A DNA stretch of 64,000 bases, taken from Bacillus litorisediminis (lineage in GTDB: Bacteria > Bacillota > Bacilli > Bacillales > JC228). The notes under the pieces are model-generated. The model saw nothing but the letters and a program-made list of their open reading frames with translations, did no database searches and was not told where the DNA came from. Shown here piece by piece: positions 1-9,359 of this stretch; positions within the stretch are counted from its first letter, which is position 1; each line of letters starts with the position of its first letter. The translations under genes and the position numbers were made by a program. The DNA lies in contig NZ_JAKZKT010000017.1 of the NCBI RefSeq assembly GCF_022808645.1, forward strand, positions 1 to 64,000, read 5' to 3'.

Positions 1-2
1 AG

Positions 3-221
3 GCCGAACACCTTCGTCATAAACAAGAAGTAAAAGAAATATATGCACGTCGAAAAGAATCCATTGAACGAGTCTTTGCGGATGCAAAAGAAAAGCATGG
101 TATGCGATGGACTACTTTAAGAGGCCTTAAAAAATTGTCCATGCAGGCGATGCTTACGTTTGCTGCCATAAATCTTAAGAAATTAGCCAACTGGACTTGG
201 GTAAGCCCAAAAATGGCATAA
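3..221 (+). mobile_element. C-terminal end of an IS1182-type transposase (cut by window edge)
   Basis: The frame is open from the first bases of the window to a TAA at 219-221 and encodes 72 residues. It contains KHGMRWTTLRGLKKLSMQAM and then TFAAINLKKLA, which matches the C-terminal end of DDE transposases of the IS1182 family. The conserved glutamate region (RRKESIERVFADAKEKHG) is present, so this end looks undamaged. Whether the element upstream is complete cannot be seen because it lies outside the window. I could not identify its terminal inverted repeat with confidence; the two hairpins just downstream look like terminators. Confidence 0.82.
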
Positions 222-290
222 AGAATAAGAATAATAGGCAAAATCACACTCATTTCTAAGATGGATTCTGTGAAAAATTCTTAAAATCAT

Positions 291-329
291 AAAGGCATTT
301 GGGAATAAAAACATTCCCAAATGCCTTTT
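291..329 (+). terminator. Hairpin downstream of the transposase
   Basis: A 16-bp perfect stem, 291-306 paired with 313-328, with a six-base loop. The downstream arm ends in TTTT on the plus strand, so it probably terminates the transposase transcript. It could also be part of the insertion sequence end. Confidence 0.6.
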
Positions 330-341
330 GTCTTCAATCTG

Positions 342-384
342 ATAGGAAGACCTTTCTTGAATAAAAAGGTCTTCCTATTTTTTT
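342..384. terminator. Strong hairpin with T-run between transposase and ykvI
   Basis: A 14-bp perfect stem (342-355 with 365-378) followed by a run of T on the plus strand. It sits directly after the ykvI stop codon (minus strand), so it may stop transcripts arriving from both sides, but the T-run favours the plus direction. Confidence 0.65.
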
Positions 385-1421
385 TATTCTTGATCTGGTC
401 GCATCCACAGTAATATTAAAAAAGCTAGACCGATATAGCCAAAAATCGGATATAATATAGAAAGCAAGGTTCCATATTCAACAATGCTAATAAAGTAACT
501 AACGATGAAGATTGCTAAAATAATAATTGAACTGTGAATCGGAATATATCGTCTGATCTGCCTTTCCAGACCAAAGGCATTTCCGATCACAGAAGTAAAG
601 ATTTCTCCATAAATAATTAAGATAAAAATCCAATACAGTCCTGCTGCTAATGACTTCATCATGACGGCCATTGGAATTTCATATAAAGTCACATGATCAA
701 GCATGACAAGTGTAAAATGACTGGACAATAAAATAAGCGTTAAAAGGATTCCACCTATTCTTCCGCCCCACTTCACCACTTTTTCATCTTTTAACTCAAA
801 CGCAACCGGGACTAAAACAGCCTGGGCGAGAGAAAGATTAAACGCTGTATATGTAAAAGGAGCAAGCACAGCTTTCCACCCGTCACTTTGCGGCGGAATC
901 CACATGACATGGTCGATGAATTGCGGCAGTTTCATTGATAAAATCATTAATAAAAAACTAAATCCAATCATCATTGGAACGACAAATGTATTAACAGCAA
1001 ATAACCCTTTGGTTCCGACTGTTAAGACGAGGATTGAAAGAATGATCGTGCCAAACACCCCTGCTTCTTTTGGAATATGTAATTGTTCTTCAAAAACAGC
1101 TCCGGCTCCCGAAAGCATGACAGCATTTACACCGAGTAAAATAAAAAGCATTAAAACATTAATTCCCGCCCCAAAAAAACGGCCAAATAATACAATATTT
1201 AATTCCTGATAAGAACGGCTCTTCGTTTCGATTGCCACCAGCATTAATTTTGTTCCCATTGCTACAAATAGGTATCCGGCAAATATCATCCCCAAAAGTC
1301 CCATAAAACCGAATCGGGTGAAAAACTCTACTATTTCTCTCCCAGTTGCAAATCCTGCACCGACGATGGTTCCAACATAAACGGCGGCCAGTTGTAAAGC
1401 CTGACTCCATTTCCCAGTCAT
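384..1421 (-). CDS. ykvI: YkvI-family membrane transporter
   Basis: 345-residue integral membrane protein with about ten hydrophobic segments. It resembles Bacillus YkvI, a putative transporter of the APC/LeuT-fold superfamily with unknown substrate. The N-terminal stretch AAVYVGTIVGAGFATGREI, with its GxG-type break in helix 1, is characteristic of that fold. I chose the ATG at 1421: AAGGTG lies five bases upstream of it, whereas the ATG 18 bases earlier has no ribosome binding site and would encode that Shine-Dalgarno sequence. It is divergent from clpE; a ykvI-clpE neighbourhood is also known in B. subtilis, which supports the name. The promoter probably lies in the 1422-1490 stretch, but no clear elements were seen. 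Confidence 0.8.
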   Translation of the reverse strand: MTGKWSQALQLAAVYVGTIVGAGFATGREIVEFFTRFGFMGLLGMIFAGYLFVAMGTKLMLVAIETKSRSYQELNIVLFGRFFGAGINVLMLFILLGVNAVMLSGAGAVFEEQLHIPKEAGVFGTIILSILVLTVGTKGLFAVNTFVVPMMIGFSFLLMILSMKLPQFIDHVMWIPPQSDGWKAVLAPFTYTAFNLSLAQAVLVPVAFELKDEKVVKWGGRIGGILLTLILLSSHFTLVMLDHVTLYEIPMAVMMKSLAAGLYWIFILIIYGEIFTSVIGNAFGLERQIRRYIPIHSSIIILAIFIVSYFISIVEYGTLLSILYPIFGYIGLAFLILLWMRPDQE

Positions 1422-1490
1422 CAACTCACCTTCTTCCATTACATATATATGACAACTTGTCCTGCCCTACCACAATAAAAAGCAAAACAC

Positions 1491-1519
1491 TTGAAAGTCA
1501 AAAAAGGTCAGAGTATAAT
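1491..1519 (+). promoter_or_regulatory. SigA promoter of clpE
   Basis: TTGAAA at 1491-1496 and TATAAT at 1514-1519 are separated by exactly 17 bp. This near-consensus promoter is overlapped by the first CtsR operator. The start codon of clpE lies 60 bp downstream, after an AAAGGAGG ribosome binding site at 1564-1571. Confidence 0.85.
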
Positions 1520-1554
1520 AAAAACGTAATTAGTCAAAGATAGTCAAAGTCAAA
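1496..1554 (+). promoter_or_regulatory. Tandem CtsR operators of clpE
   Basis: CtsR binds heptad direct repeats of the form GGTCAAA-N3-GGTCAAA. Site 1 is AGTCAAA (1496-1502), three bases, GGTCAGA (1506-1512), and lies in the promoter spacer. Site 2 is AGTCAAA (1532-1538), three bases, AGTCAAA (1542-1548), just downstream of the promoter. A further heptad AGTCAAA follows at 1548-1554. Occupancy would block RNA polymerase, giving heat- and stress-inducible clpE expression, as known for B. subtilis. Confidence 0.85.
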
Positions 1555-1578
1555 AAACAAAAAAAAGGAGGATGTTAT

Positions 1579-3678
1579 ATGCTTTGTCAACAATGTAAGA
1601 AGCGTCAGGCAACGATTCATCTTCGCTACCAACTTAATAATCAAATAAACGAAACACATATATGTCAAGACTGTTATCAGGATGTTGTTAACTATGCTGG
1701 TCTAAACGGGAATAACACTCCTTTTGATCACACCCCGTTCGGATCTTGGAATAAATCAGCACAAAAAGAAAATAAGGCAAAGGATTCTTTCCTAGAGGAT
1801 CATGCAAAAAACCTGTCTTCCCTAGCTAAGACAGGAAGAATTGATCCTGTAATCGGCAGAGACGACGAAATGGAACAGGTTATCGAAATTTTAAATAGAA
1901 GAAACAAAAACAACCCTGTTCTAATCGGGGAACCTGGTGTTGGTAAAACTGCAATTGCTGAAGGACTAGCTCTAAAAATTGCAGAGGGCAGTGTGCCTGA
2001 AAAATTGTTAAATAAAACAGTTTACGTGTTAGATGTTGCTTCACTTGTTGCCAACACAGGAATTCGCGGTCAATTTGAAGAAAAAATGAAAAAGCTGATT
2101 GAAGAAGTTCAAAACGATTCAAGCATAATTTTATTTATTGACGAAATTCATTTGCTGGTTGGTGCAGGGTCAGCGGAAGGCTCTATGGATGCAGGCAACA
2201 TTCTTAAACCAGCATTAGCCCGAGGAGAGCTGCAATTAATCGGTGCGACAACCTTAAAAGAATACAGAAAGATTGAGAAGGATCCGGCTCTGGAACGAAG
2301 ATTCCAGCCTGTCATGGTGAAAGAACCGACACTTGAAGCTGCTGCCAAAATTTTATTAGGGCTAAAAGAACGCTATGAGGATTTCCATCAGGTGACTTAC
2401 ACAGATGAGGCAATCAAAGCCTGCGTACAGCTTTCACATCGATATATTCAGGATCGGTTCCTGCCTGATAAAGCGATTGATTTATTAGATCAGGCTGGTT
2501 CAAAGGTGCAGCTCGATGCCAATAAAGGCTCTGCAGCTGAAATTAAAAAACAATTAGCTGCATTAAAGGAGCAAAAAGAAGAAGCTCTGAAACTTGAGAA
2601 TTATGAGGAAGCAGCCAAGTTAAGAGATCAAGAAAATAACTTGCTTGAGCAGCTAAATCAGGTAAGTGAAACCAATGAAAAACCAGTCGTTACAGTGGAT
2701 GTTATTCATCAAATAATTGAAAAGAAAACTGGCATTCCTGTCGGCAAATTAGAGAATGAAGAAAATATGAAGCTCAAAAACCTAGAGAGTGCCATGAAGC
2801 TCAAGGTTATTGGCCAAAATCAAGCGATTGAGAAAGTTGCTAAAGCCGTTAAGCGAAGCCGGGCAGGTCTTAAGCCCAAGACAAGACCAATTGGATCCTT
2901 CCTCTTCGTTGGGCCAACTGGTGTTGGAAAAACCGAGCTGGCCAAGACACTTGCATATGAATTGTTTGGAACAAAAGATGCATTGATACGCCTTGATATG
3001 AGCGAATTTATGGAAAAACACAGCATTTCTAAAATTATTGGTTCTCCACCTGGTTATGTAGGTCATGAAGAAGCTGGCCAGTTAACTGAAAAAATTCGCC
3101 GGAACCCGTACAGCATTATACTTTTAGACGAAATTGAAAAAGCTCATCCTGATGTGCAGCATCTCTTCCTGCAAATTCTGGAGGATGGCCGTCTCACTGA
3201 TAGTCATGGCACAACTGTAAGCTTTAAAGATACGGTCATTATTATGACATCAAACGCTGGTGTTTCAGAAGTAAAGAAACCTGCAGTAGGATTTAACCAG
3301 ACCAATGTTGAAGAAGAAACAAGTATATTGGAAAAACTTGGGGGATTCTTCAAACCTGAATTCCTTAACCGATTTGATAGTATTATTGAGTTCAACCGCC
3401 TTGAGGAGCCAGAGTTAATCCAAATAGTAGATTTACTTCTGGACGAATTAGCAGAGACTTTACAATCTGAACAAAAAATAAAGCTTGAAGTATCTGATGA
3501 GGCGAAAAGATATATTGCTAAACGTGGCTATCACCCTCAATTCGGTGCAAGACCATTGAGACGAGTGATTCAGGAAAAAGTAGAAGATCCAATCGCTGAT
3601 CTTTTATTAGAAGGTTCACCTGTCAAAACCATTTCTGTAGAGTCAGCCGACAATGAGCTTTCCATTCAAGCTCATTAA
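1579..3678 (+). CDS. clpE: ATP-dependent Clp protease ATP-binding subunit ClpE
   Basis: 699-residue AAA+ unfoldase that feeds misfolded proteins to ClpP and, in Bacillus, helps destroy the CtsR repressor after heat stress. The N-terminus carries the ClpE-specific zinc finger (CQQC at 3-6, CQDC at 29-32). AAA module 1 has Walker A GEPGVGKT at 117-124. A UVR motif ([11 protein letters not shown]) lies near residue 340, and AAA module 2 has Walker A GPTGVGKT at 445-452, followed by the Clp C-terminal domain. Length and domain order are normal for ClpE and distinguish it from ClpC, which has a Clp_N domain. Monocistronic, with its own CtsR-controlled promoter and a terminator right after the stop. 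Confidence 0.97.
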   Translation: MLCQQCKKRQATIHLRYQLNNQINETHICQDCYQDVVNYAGLNGNNTPFDHTPFGSWNKSAQKENKAKDSFLEDHAKNLSSLAKTGRIDPVIGRDDEMEQVIEILNRRNKNNPVLIGEPGVGKTAIAEGLALKIAEGSVPEKLLNKTVYVLDVASLVANTGIRGQFEEKMKKLIEEVQNDSSIILFIDEIHLLVGAGSAEGSMDAGNILKPALARGELQLIGATTLKEYRKIEKDPALERRFQPVMVKEPTLEAAAKILLGLKERYEDFHQVTYTDEAIKACVQLSHRYIQDRFLPDKAIDLLDQAGSKVQLDANKGSAAEIKKQLAALKEQKEEALKLENYEEAAKLRDQENNLLEQLNQVSETNEKPVVTVDVIHQIIEKKTGIPVGKLENEENMKLKNLESAMKLKVIGQNQAIEKVAKAVKRSRAGLKPKTRPIGSFLFVGPTGVGKTELAKTLAYELFGTKDALIRLDMSEFMEKHSISKIIGSPPGYVGHEEAGQLTEKIRRNPYSIILLDEIEKAHPDVQHLFLQILEDGRLTDSHGTTVSFKDTVIIMTSNAGVSEVKKPAVGFNQTNVEEETSILEKLGGFFKPEFLNRFDSIIEFNRLEEPELIQIVDLLLDELAETLQSEQKIKLEVSDEAKRYIAKRGYHPQFGARPLRRVIQEKVEDPIADLLLEGSPVKTISVESADNELSIQAH

Positions 3679-3684
3679 TATGAA

Positions 3685-3728
3685 ACAAAAGAGACCTAAG
3701 CAACGGCTTTGGTCTCTTTTGTTGTATT
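3685..3728. terminator. Bidirectional terminator between clpE and the M3 peptidase gene
   Basis: 12-bp perfect stem, 3685-3696 with 3711-3722, followed by a T-rich stretch on the plus strand. The convergent peptidase gene ends at 3731, so the hairpin probably serves both genes. Confidence 0.85.
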
Positions 3729-3730
3729 TT

Positions 3731-5428
3731 TTAAAGTTTTGTATCGTCCACTGAGGAAAGCCAACCATTAATCTCATTAATAACTGATTCGATACAGCCT
3801 TCTTCAAAAGGAGATAGTAAGCCTGCAGATTTAACTAGCTCTGTAAAAGATAAACTGCCGCCTCGTTTACATAAATTAACATAGCTTTGCCATGCTTCCT
3901 TTTGGTTCTTCTGTGCTTTTACCCAATATTGAAATGCACAAATTTGAGCAAGAGTATAATCGATATAATAGAAAGGAGAACTATATATATGACTTTGTCT
4001 TTGCCAATAGCCTCCGTTCTCTAAATACTCATTTCCATCATAGTCACGATGCGGCAGATATTTCTTTTCAATTTCTCTCCAGGCACGATTTCTTTCGTCT
4101 GGCGTTGCCTGATAGTTCTGATAAACCCAATGCTGAAATTCATCAACTGCTACCCCATAAGGCAGGAAAAGAAGAGCTTCACTTAGATGGGAATATTTAT
4201 ATTTTTCGGTATCTTCTTTAAAAAACAGCTCCATCCATGGCCATGTAAAGAATTCCATAGACATAGAATGAATCTCACAAGCTTCGTGTGTAGGGAATTG
4301 ATACTCAGGAACCTCGTAATGTCTGCTAGAGTATACTTGGAATGCATGTCCTGCTTCGTGAGTCAATACATCAATATCCCCTGAAGTTCCATTAAAGTTA
4401 GAGAAAATAAACGGAGATTGGTAATCAGCAATATACGTACAATAGCCGCCTCCCGCTTTCCCTTTTTTTGCCACTAAATCCATTAGTTCGCGGTCAAGCA
4501 TAAACTGGAAAAATTCATGAGTTTCATCTGATAATTCAGCATACATTTTCTTGCCGTTTTCAATAATCCATTCTGGAGAGCCCTTTGGAGCAGCGTTACC
4601 AGTTGTGAATTTTAAAGTCTCATCATAGTATTTTAGCGATTTGATCCCAATCCGCTTACTCTGTCTTTCTCTTAATTGAGAGGCTAATGGAACTATATAA
4701 GTTTCAACCTGTTTTCTAAAATTTGCGACCATTTGCGCGTCGTATCCGACTCTTTGCATTCTCGCATATCCAAGTTCTACAAAATTATCAAATCCTAATT
4801 TTTGCGCAATTTCTGTTCTTACTTTGACTAAGTCATCATATATCTGATCTAATTTTTCTTTATTTTCCGCCATAAATCCAAAACGGGCATTATTAGCTTT
4901 AATCCGCATATCCCGATCTTTGGATTCCATAAATGGCCCTAATTGGGCAAGCGTTCTTTCCTCACCCTCAAACGGAATTTTGGCAGAAGCCGTCAGCTTT
5001 GTATATTCACTTGAAAGTTTATTCTCTTTTTGGAGTAAAGGAATAATCTCAGGTTTAAATGTTTTCAGTTTAAGGTCGGCCAAAGCAAATAACTGTTTGC
5101 CCCATTTTTCTTCAAGCTCCTTGCGAAATGGAGACTTAACTAATATCTCGTAGAAGGAAACCACTAAACCATCTATTTCAGGATAAGATTCATCCATGAA
5201 ATCCTGTTCTGCCTTGTAAAATTCATCCTCCGTATCAATCGAATGCCGGATGTAAACAAGGTTTGCCAAGGTATCAAATTGATTTCTAAGGCGATTTATT
5301 TCCTTCATGGATTCATTAACTTGCTCAAAGGATGCTGCATTCTTAAACTGTTCCAAAGTACGATTAAACTCTTGCTTAAAAACTTCTAAATTGGGTCTTT
5401 TGTAATGATATTCTTTAAATGTCTTCAT
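3731..5428 (-). CDS. M3-family oligoendopeptidase (PepF-like zinc metallopeptidase)
   Basis: 565-residue cytoplasmic thimet-type zinc peptidase expected to cut oligopeptides. The zinc motif HEAGH is at residues 357-361 (DVLTHEAGHAFQVY). The downstream EACEIHSMSMEFF stretch supplies the third, glutamate ligand region. It lacks the usual PepF N-terminus and matches the subgroup of M3 peptidases close to, but distinct from, PepF. AAGGAGAA lies seven bases before the ATG. It follows the marR gene on the same strand, but a terminator at 5498-5532 separates them, so it probably has its own promoter. Confidence 0.92.
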   Translation of the reverse strand: MKTFKEYHYKRPNLEVFKQEFNRTLEQFKNAASFEQVNESMKEINRLRNQFDTLANLVYIRHSIDTEDEFYKAEQDFMDESYPEIDGLVVSFYEILVKSPFRKELEEKWGKQLFALADLKLKTFKPEIIPLLQKENKLSSEYTKLTASAKIPFEGEERTLAQLGPFMESKDRDMRIKANNARFGFMAENKEKLDQIYDDLVKVRTEIAQKLGFDNFVELGYARMQRVGYDAQMVANFRKQVETYIVPLASQLRERQSKRIGIKSLKYYDETLKFTTGNAAPKGSPEWIIENGKKMYAELSDETHEFFQFMLDRELMDLVAKKGKAGGGYCTYIADYQSPFIFSNFNGTSGDIDVLTHEAGHAFQVYSSRHYEVPEYQFPTHEACEIHSMSMEFFTWPWMELFFKEDTEKYKYSHLSEALLFLPYGVAVDEFQHWVYQNYQATPDERNRAWREIEKKYLPHRDYDGNEYLENGGYWQRQSHIYSSPFYYIDYTLAQICAFQYWVKAQKNQKEAWQSYVNLCKRGGSLSFTELVKSAGLLSPFEEGCIESVINEINGWLSSVDDTKL

Positions 5429-5497
5429 TTTTCTTCTCCTTAAATTAAGTTAGCCAACCTTTATTTTCGATATCGGAATCATTTTTTCCTGCCCGTA

Positions 5498-5532
5498 AAG
5501 AAAAAAAGAGAGTACTTATCAAACGTACTCTC
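5498..5532 (-). terminator. Terminator of the marR gene
   Basis: 8-bp stem (5508-5515 with 5525-5532) immediately past the marR stop, followed on the minus strand by seven T. Confidence 0.85.
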
Positions 5533-5536
5533 CAAA

Positions 5537-5986
5537 TTACAATTCTTTCCCCGCTGAGGTTTTGCCGATTTGCTTCATAACATCGATTGCAATTGCTTTC
5601 TCTTCCTCAGAAACAGCAGACATTAATTCGTGAAGTCTTTTGGCATGCTCAGGAAAAAATTGATCCATAAAAGCTGTTCCTTTTTCTGAAATTTGCCCGA
5701 ATGTAACCCTGCGATCACTTGGACATGCAATTCGCCTCATTAAGCCTTTCTTCTCAAGTTTATCCACTACATATGTAATGCTTCCGCTTGCAATTAAGAT
5801 TTTTTCACCAATTTGCTGCAGAGGCTGGTCACCTTTATGATATAAAAGCTCTAAGACTGCAAACTCGGTTGGATTCAGTCCTTCTTTTTGGATATAACGG
5901 TTTACCCTTTCATTTAAGTTTTTATATGCTTTTGATAGAACCACAAAAAGCTTGAGTGACTGTTGGAGATCTTTATTTTCTATCAT
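5537..5986 (-). CDS. MarR-family transcriptional regulator
   Basis: 149-residue winged-helix regulator. The residues PTEFAVLELLYHKGDQPLQQIG and then SGSITYVVDKLEKKGLMRR form the recognition helix and wing entry, and the DRRVTFGQISEKG segment is the conserved wing. It likely binds DNA as a dimer and responds to a small ligand. Its promoter (6020-6049) contains an ACAATTGT palindrome, suggesting autorepression. No obvious target gene is adjacent, although a 5'-nucleotidase gene ends just upstream on the same strand. Confidence 0.9.
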   Translation of the reverse strand: MIENKDLQQSLKLFVVLSKAYKNLNERVNRYIQKEGLNPTEFAVLELLYHKGDQPLQQIGEKILIASGSITYVVDKLEKKGLMRRIACPSDRRVTFGQISEKGTAFMDQFFPEHAKRLHELMSAVSEEEKAIAIDVMKQIGKTSAGKEL

Positions 5987-6019
5987 TTCTCCTCATTCCC
6001 TAACCTTTCTTTTTCATTA

Positions 6020-6049
6020 AGTATAATAATAATCATCAACAATTGTCAA
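6020..6049 (-). promoter_or_regulatory. marR promoter with a palindrome in the spacer
   Basis: Read on the minus strand, TTGACA (6044-6049) and TATACT (6020-6025) are 18 bp apart. The 8-bp palindrome ACAATTGT (6039-6046) overlaps the -35 element and is a candidate MarR autoregulatory operator. The promoter is clear; the operator is inferred. Confidence 0.72.
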
Positions 6050-6078
6050 ATAAAGGAATATTCGATAAAAATTACACA

Positions 6079-7677
6079 TTAATGAGGGTAATTTCCGCCA
6101 ACAACCTTCCAATTATGATTCACTTCTGCTCGAACCGTCTTATGTTTAAGAAAATAATTTGCTAGTAACTCTGTCATATCGGTTTGCACCTCTTTTATGA
6201 CAGGCTTATTTTTAAACATCGTATATTCACCGCCGCCACCAGCACGGTAGTTATTCATCACAACCTCGTATAGTCCGGCTGGATCTATTGGTTCCCCGTT
6301 GCAGGTCAGCTCTTTTATTCTATTGCCTTCTGGCTCTGATACATCAATAATATAATGAATACCTTCCCACATATCGTAATTGTAGTGCTGCGGCTTCGGT
6401 TCACTAAAATTTGGATTGACCGTAATCCTTCCGTCTGAAGAAAGCTGGAAATAAGTAGCCGACTGTTCCAAAGCAGCCTTTATGTCATCACCTGATATTT
6501 GCAGAACAATAAGCGTATTTGGATAAATGTAGTTGGAAACGATATCTCTCATTGTAACTTTCGAAGAAAAACCTCTTGAGCTATTGTTAAAGAGGGCTGT
6601 ATTTGATATGTTCGCATCGGCAGCATCCATTTGTACCTTATTAATAAACTCAATAAGAGGATGTTCTTCTATTCTTACCTTCATTGGATCCTGGATTGAC
6701 ATGTCCCCTTCAATGATACCAATTGGCTGGTCAAGCCACTTTTGTGTATTTTCTTCATATTCTTGCGCAAGTCCAATAATCTCTTGATCAGTTTCAATGT
6801 CATCCATCATAATTACATCTGCTTGTTTGTCACGGACTACCCATGACTCTCCGTGTTTTTCTAATGAAATGGTAATCTTCCCCAGCCCTTTTCCGTTAAA
6901 GGACGGCTGAACTACGGTTACGCCATTCAATGAGTCAACAGCTATGGTGCGATGCTGATGTCCGGTCAGGAGTATATCTATTCCCTGTATGGTTTGGCAT
7001 ATTTCATAGGCCTGGTTTTCTCCTGTTAACGGTTCCGTTGTTTTTCCCGTTTCTATCTCTTTTTCAAATCCTCCGTGATAGGAAACAACTAGTACATCAA
7101 ACTGTTCATGATCCCTTAAATAGGCTACCCATTTTTTAGTTGACTGAAGTGCATCCTCGAAAGCGAGTTCCGATATGTGATTCGGATTTTCCCAATTTGG
7201 GATATAATGAGTAGTCACTCCTAGAACCGCCACTTTTAATCCATTAGGAAAGGATTTTATAATGTACGGTTTTCCAAAATAAGGCTCTTTTGTTGCTTTA
7301 TGAACAATATTACAAGATAGCCAAGGAAAGGATGATTCGTGAACAGCCTGATTTAACACCTTCATTCCATAATTAAATTCATGATTGCCAATAACCCCAG
7401 CATCATATTGAAGGGTATTTAAGATTTTAATCATAGGATTCGGCAGCTGATTCGCAAATCTTATGTAATGATAGGTTAACGGAGTCCCTTGAATTAAATC
7501 ACCATTATCAATTACTAGTGTGTAAGGATTTGGATCCTTCTCTTTTTTAATGACTGTTGCTATTTTGGCCAAACCTAATGCTGTTTCTTCATTTGTTCCA
7601 TAATTAATTGGCAAAATGTTTCCATGCACATCACTTGTCTCTAAAATCGTTAAATTTATTTGCTCCCTGACAGTCAT
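6079..7677 (-). CDS. 5'-nucleotidase / 2',3'-cyclic phosphodiesterase family metallophosphatase
   Basis: 532-residue two-domain enzyme of the UshA/YfkN type. The N-terminal calcineurin-like metallophosphoesterase domain shows TSDVHGN (residue 18 is the metal-binding His), DNGDLIQGTP, IGNHEFNYG and LLTGHQHRT. The C-terminal 5'-nucleotidase domain contains NNSSRG and NNYRAGGGGEYTMF. It should release phosphate from nucleotides or cyclic nucleotides. No signal peptide or membrane anchor is visible, so the protein is probably cytoplasmic. It is the last gene after phnD-phnC-phnE-phnE and probably hydrolyses imported phosphate esters. GGAGGG precedes the ATG. A hairpin at 7718-7739 separates it from phnE. 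Confidence 0.9.
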   Translation of the reverse strand: MTVREQINLTILETSDVHGNILPINYGTNEETALGLAKIATVIKKEKDPNPYTLVIDNGDLIQGTPLTYHYIRFANQLPNPMIKILNTLQYDAGVIGNHEFNYGMKVLNQAVHESSFPWLSCNIVHKATKEPYFGKPYIIKSFPNGLKVAVLGVTTHYIPNWENPNHISELAFEDALQSTKKWVAYLRDHEQFDVLVVSYHGGFEKEIETGKTTEPLTGENQAYEICQTIQGIDILLTGHQHRTIAVDSLNGVTVVQPSFNGKGLGKITISLEKHGESWVVRDKQADVIMMDDIETDQEIIGLAQEYEENTQKWLDQPIGIIEGDMSIQDPMKVRIEEHPLIEFINKVQMDAADANISNTALFNNSSRGFSSKVTMRDIVSNYIYPNTLIVLQISGDDIKAALEQSATYFQLSSDGRITVNPNFSEPKPQHYNYDMWEGIHYIIDVSEPEGNRIKELTCNGEPIDPAGLYEVVMNNYRAGGGGEYTMFKNKPVIKEVQTDMTELLANYFLKHKTVRAEVNHNWKVVGGNYPH

Positions 7678-7717
7678 TTTCGACCCTCCAATCTCAAAAT
7701 TTATTTATAAAACAAAT

Positions 7718-7739
7718 GCCAAAGCATCGTTGCTTTGGC
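7718..7739 (-). terminator. Hairpin between phnE and the nucleotidase gene
   Basis: 9-bp perfect stem (7718-7726 with 7731-7739) followed on the minus strand by ATTTGTTTT. It may act as a partial terminator that lowers expression of the last operon gene. No strong promoter was seen in the 70-bp gap. Confidence 0.55.
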
Positions 7740-7746
7740 TAGTTTG

Positions 7747-8547
7747 TTATACAATACGCTTTCTTATAGCTGCAGACAAGAAATCAATAACGGTAACAAC
7801 GACGATTATTACAAGAATAATCATTCCCATTTCATTCCAATCACGATTTGATTTTGCAATGACAATCGCTGTTCCAATCCCGCCGGCCCCGACAATGCCG
7901 AGAATGGTTGATGCACGGACATCGACTTCAAATCTGTAAATTGCATAGGATAAAAATTCAGGAATAATTTGTGGAATGATCCCGTGGAACATAATTTGAA
8001 TCTTATTCGCTCCTGCAGCCTCCATCGCTTCTACCACTTGCATATCGATGGACTCTAATACCTCAGAGTACATCTTTCCTAGCATTCCTGTAGAACCGAT
8101 CGCAATCGCCAAAACTCCGGCAAATGGGGTTGGACCAACGGCTGCTACGAAAATAATGGCTAAGATAACGTCAGGAAATGCACGAATTGCACTTAAAATC
8201 CACTTACCGATTGTGGCAACAATAACATTTTTAACCATATTTTGCGCTGCAAAAAATCCTAATGGAACAGCAAGCACGGCCGCCATTAATGAGCCAACAA
8301 ACGCAATATAAAGGGTTTGAATCATCGCATCTCTGACTGCGTAGAAATCTTCTTTAAAATTCAGGTCAAATAATTTTGGAATCACACGATCGAAGTTATT
8401 AAGCATTCGTTCGTATGATCTCGCCCATTCAATATTTATCCCCATAAATGTCCAAACATATAAAACAACAACAGCTATTATTCCTATAATTATTTTTGCT
8501 TTTTGTGTTGCAGATTTTTTCTTTTTAGGAGGTAATGTGAATTCCAT
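7747..8547 (-). CDS. phnE: Phosphonate-type ABC transporter permease PhnE (second)
   Basis: 266-residue inner-membrane permease with about six hydrophobic segments. It carries the binding-protein-dependent transport EAA loop in the form EAMEAAGANKIQIMFHGIIPQ, which contacts the PhnC ATPase. The cytoplasmic N-terminus is lysine-rich (PPKKKKS). Its ATG overlaps the stop of the preceding phnE by one base (TAATG), so the two permeases are translationally coupled and probably form a heterodimer. AGGAGGT-type spacing is not needed because of this coupling. Typical length for PhnE. Confidence 0.93.
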   Translation of the reverse strand: MEFTLPPKKKKSATQKAKIIIGIIAVVVLYVWTFMGINIEWARSYERMLNNFDRVIPKLFDLNFKEDFYAVRDAMIQTLYIAFVGSLMAAVLAVPLGFFAAQNMVKNVIVATIGKWILSAIRAFPDVILAIIFVAAVGPTPFAGVLAIAIGSTGMLGKMYSEVLESIDMQVVEAMEAAGANKIQIMFHGIIPQIIPEFLSYAIYRFEVDVRASTILGIVGAGGIGTAIVIAKSNRDWNEMGMIILVIIVVVTVIDFLSAAIRKRIV

Positions 8548-9359
8548 TAAATTAAAGCCTCCCTTAACTTCTTACTAATGTACTCAATTACAATAACTAA
8601 CACAAAAATGACAATAATAACCCCCATTGCAGCTTCAAATTGTCTAAAGTTCAGTAAGCTATTTAAGATTGTACCGATTCCGCCTGCACCTACTAAACCT
8701 AAAACTACAGAAGCACGGATGTTAATTTCAAATACATAAAGGGTAAATGAAATAAACTGAGGTAAAACTTGAGGGACTACGGCGAATCCAATCGTTTGAA
8801 TTGAGCCGGCCCCTGAAGCCTTCATCGCCTCAAGAGGGTTCATATCGATAGCCTCGATCGTTTCACTTATTAATTTTGCCAAAATACCTAAAGAGAAAAT
8901 AATAAGAGCTAATATCCCTGGCAGTACACCAATTCCAAATAAGCCTACAAATAAAACTGCAAGAACAATATCAGGGATTGTACGAAGAATATTTAAAACT
9001 ACTCTTACAAATGTATAGAGATATTTATTGGTTGTAATATTACTTGCAGCTAATAGACATAAAGGAATCGTTAGAATCGCTGCGATAGTTGTGGCAATGA
9101 CAGCCATTTGAATCGTTTCCGCTAATGATTCCCAAATTTGTGTAACAACTCCCCAATCAGGCGGGAAAAAGAAACCAAACACACGCTGCATATCTGGAAT
9201 CCCTTCAATAAGCTCGGGGACCGTAGATTCCGTCTTGTATGCACTCCAAAAGTAAAAGCCTAATACAACCGCGAAAATCGCCGTAACTTGGGCTTTTTTC
9301 TTTGCTGGAACAAGACTAGGCGATTTTGCTTTTGAAGGTTTCTTTTTGTCTGAATTCAC
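8547..9359 (-). CDS. phnE: Phosphonate-type ABC transporter permease PhnE (first)
   Basis: 270-residue membrane permease, paralogous to the next gene. The EAA loop reads EAMKASGAGSIQTIGFAVVPQ and is followed by the conserved NIRASVVLGLVGAGGIG motif, also present in the second permease. A GTG start at 9359 overlaps the phnC stop by four bases and has GGGGGTG about seven bases upstream inside phnC. Lysine-rich N-terminus before the first membrane segment. Part of the phnDCEE operon. Confidence 0.93.
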   Translation of the reverse strand: MNSDKKKPSKAKSPSLVPAKKKAQVTAIFAVVLGFYFWSAYKTESTVPELIEGIPDMQRVFGFFFPPDWGVVTQIWESLAETIQMAVIATTIAAILTIPLCLLAASNITTNKYLYTFVRVVLNILRTIPDIVLAVLFVGLFGIGVLPGILALIIFSLGILAKLISETIEAIDMNPLEAMKASGAGSIQTIGFAVVPQVLPQFISFTLYVFEINIRASVVLGLVGAGGIGTILNSLLNFRQFEAAMGVIIVIFVLVIVIEYISKKLREALI

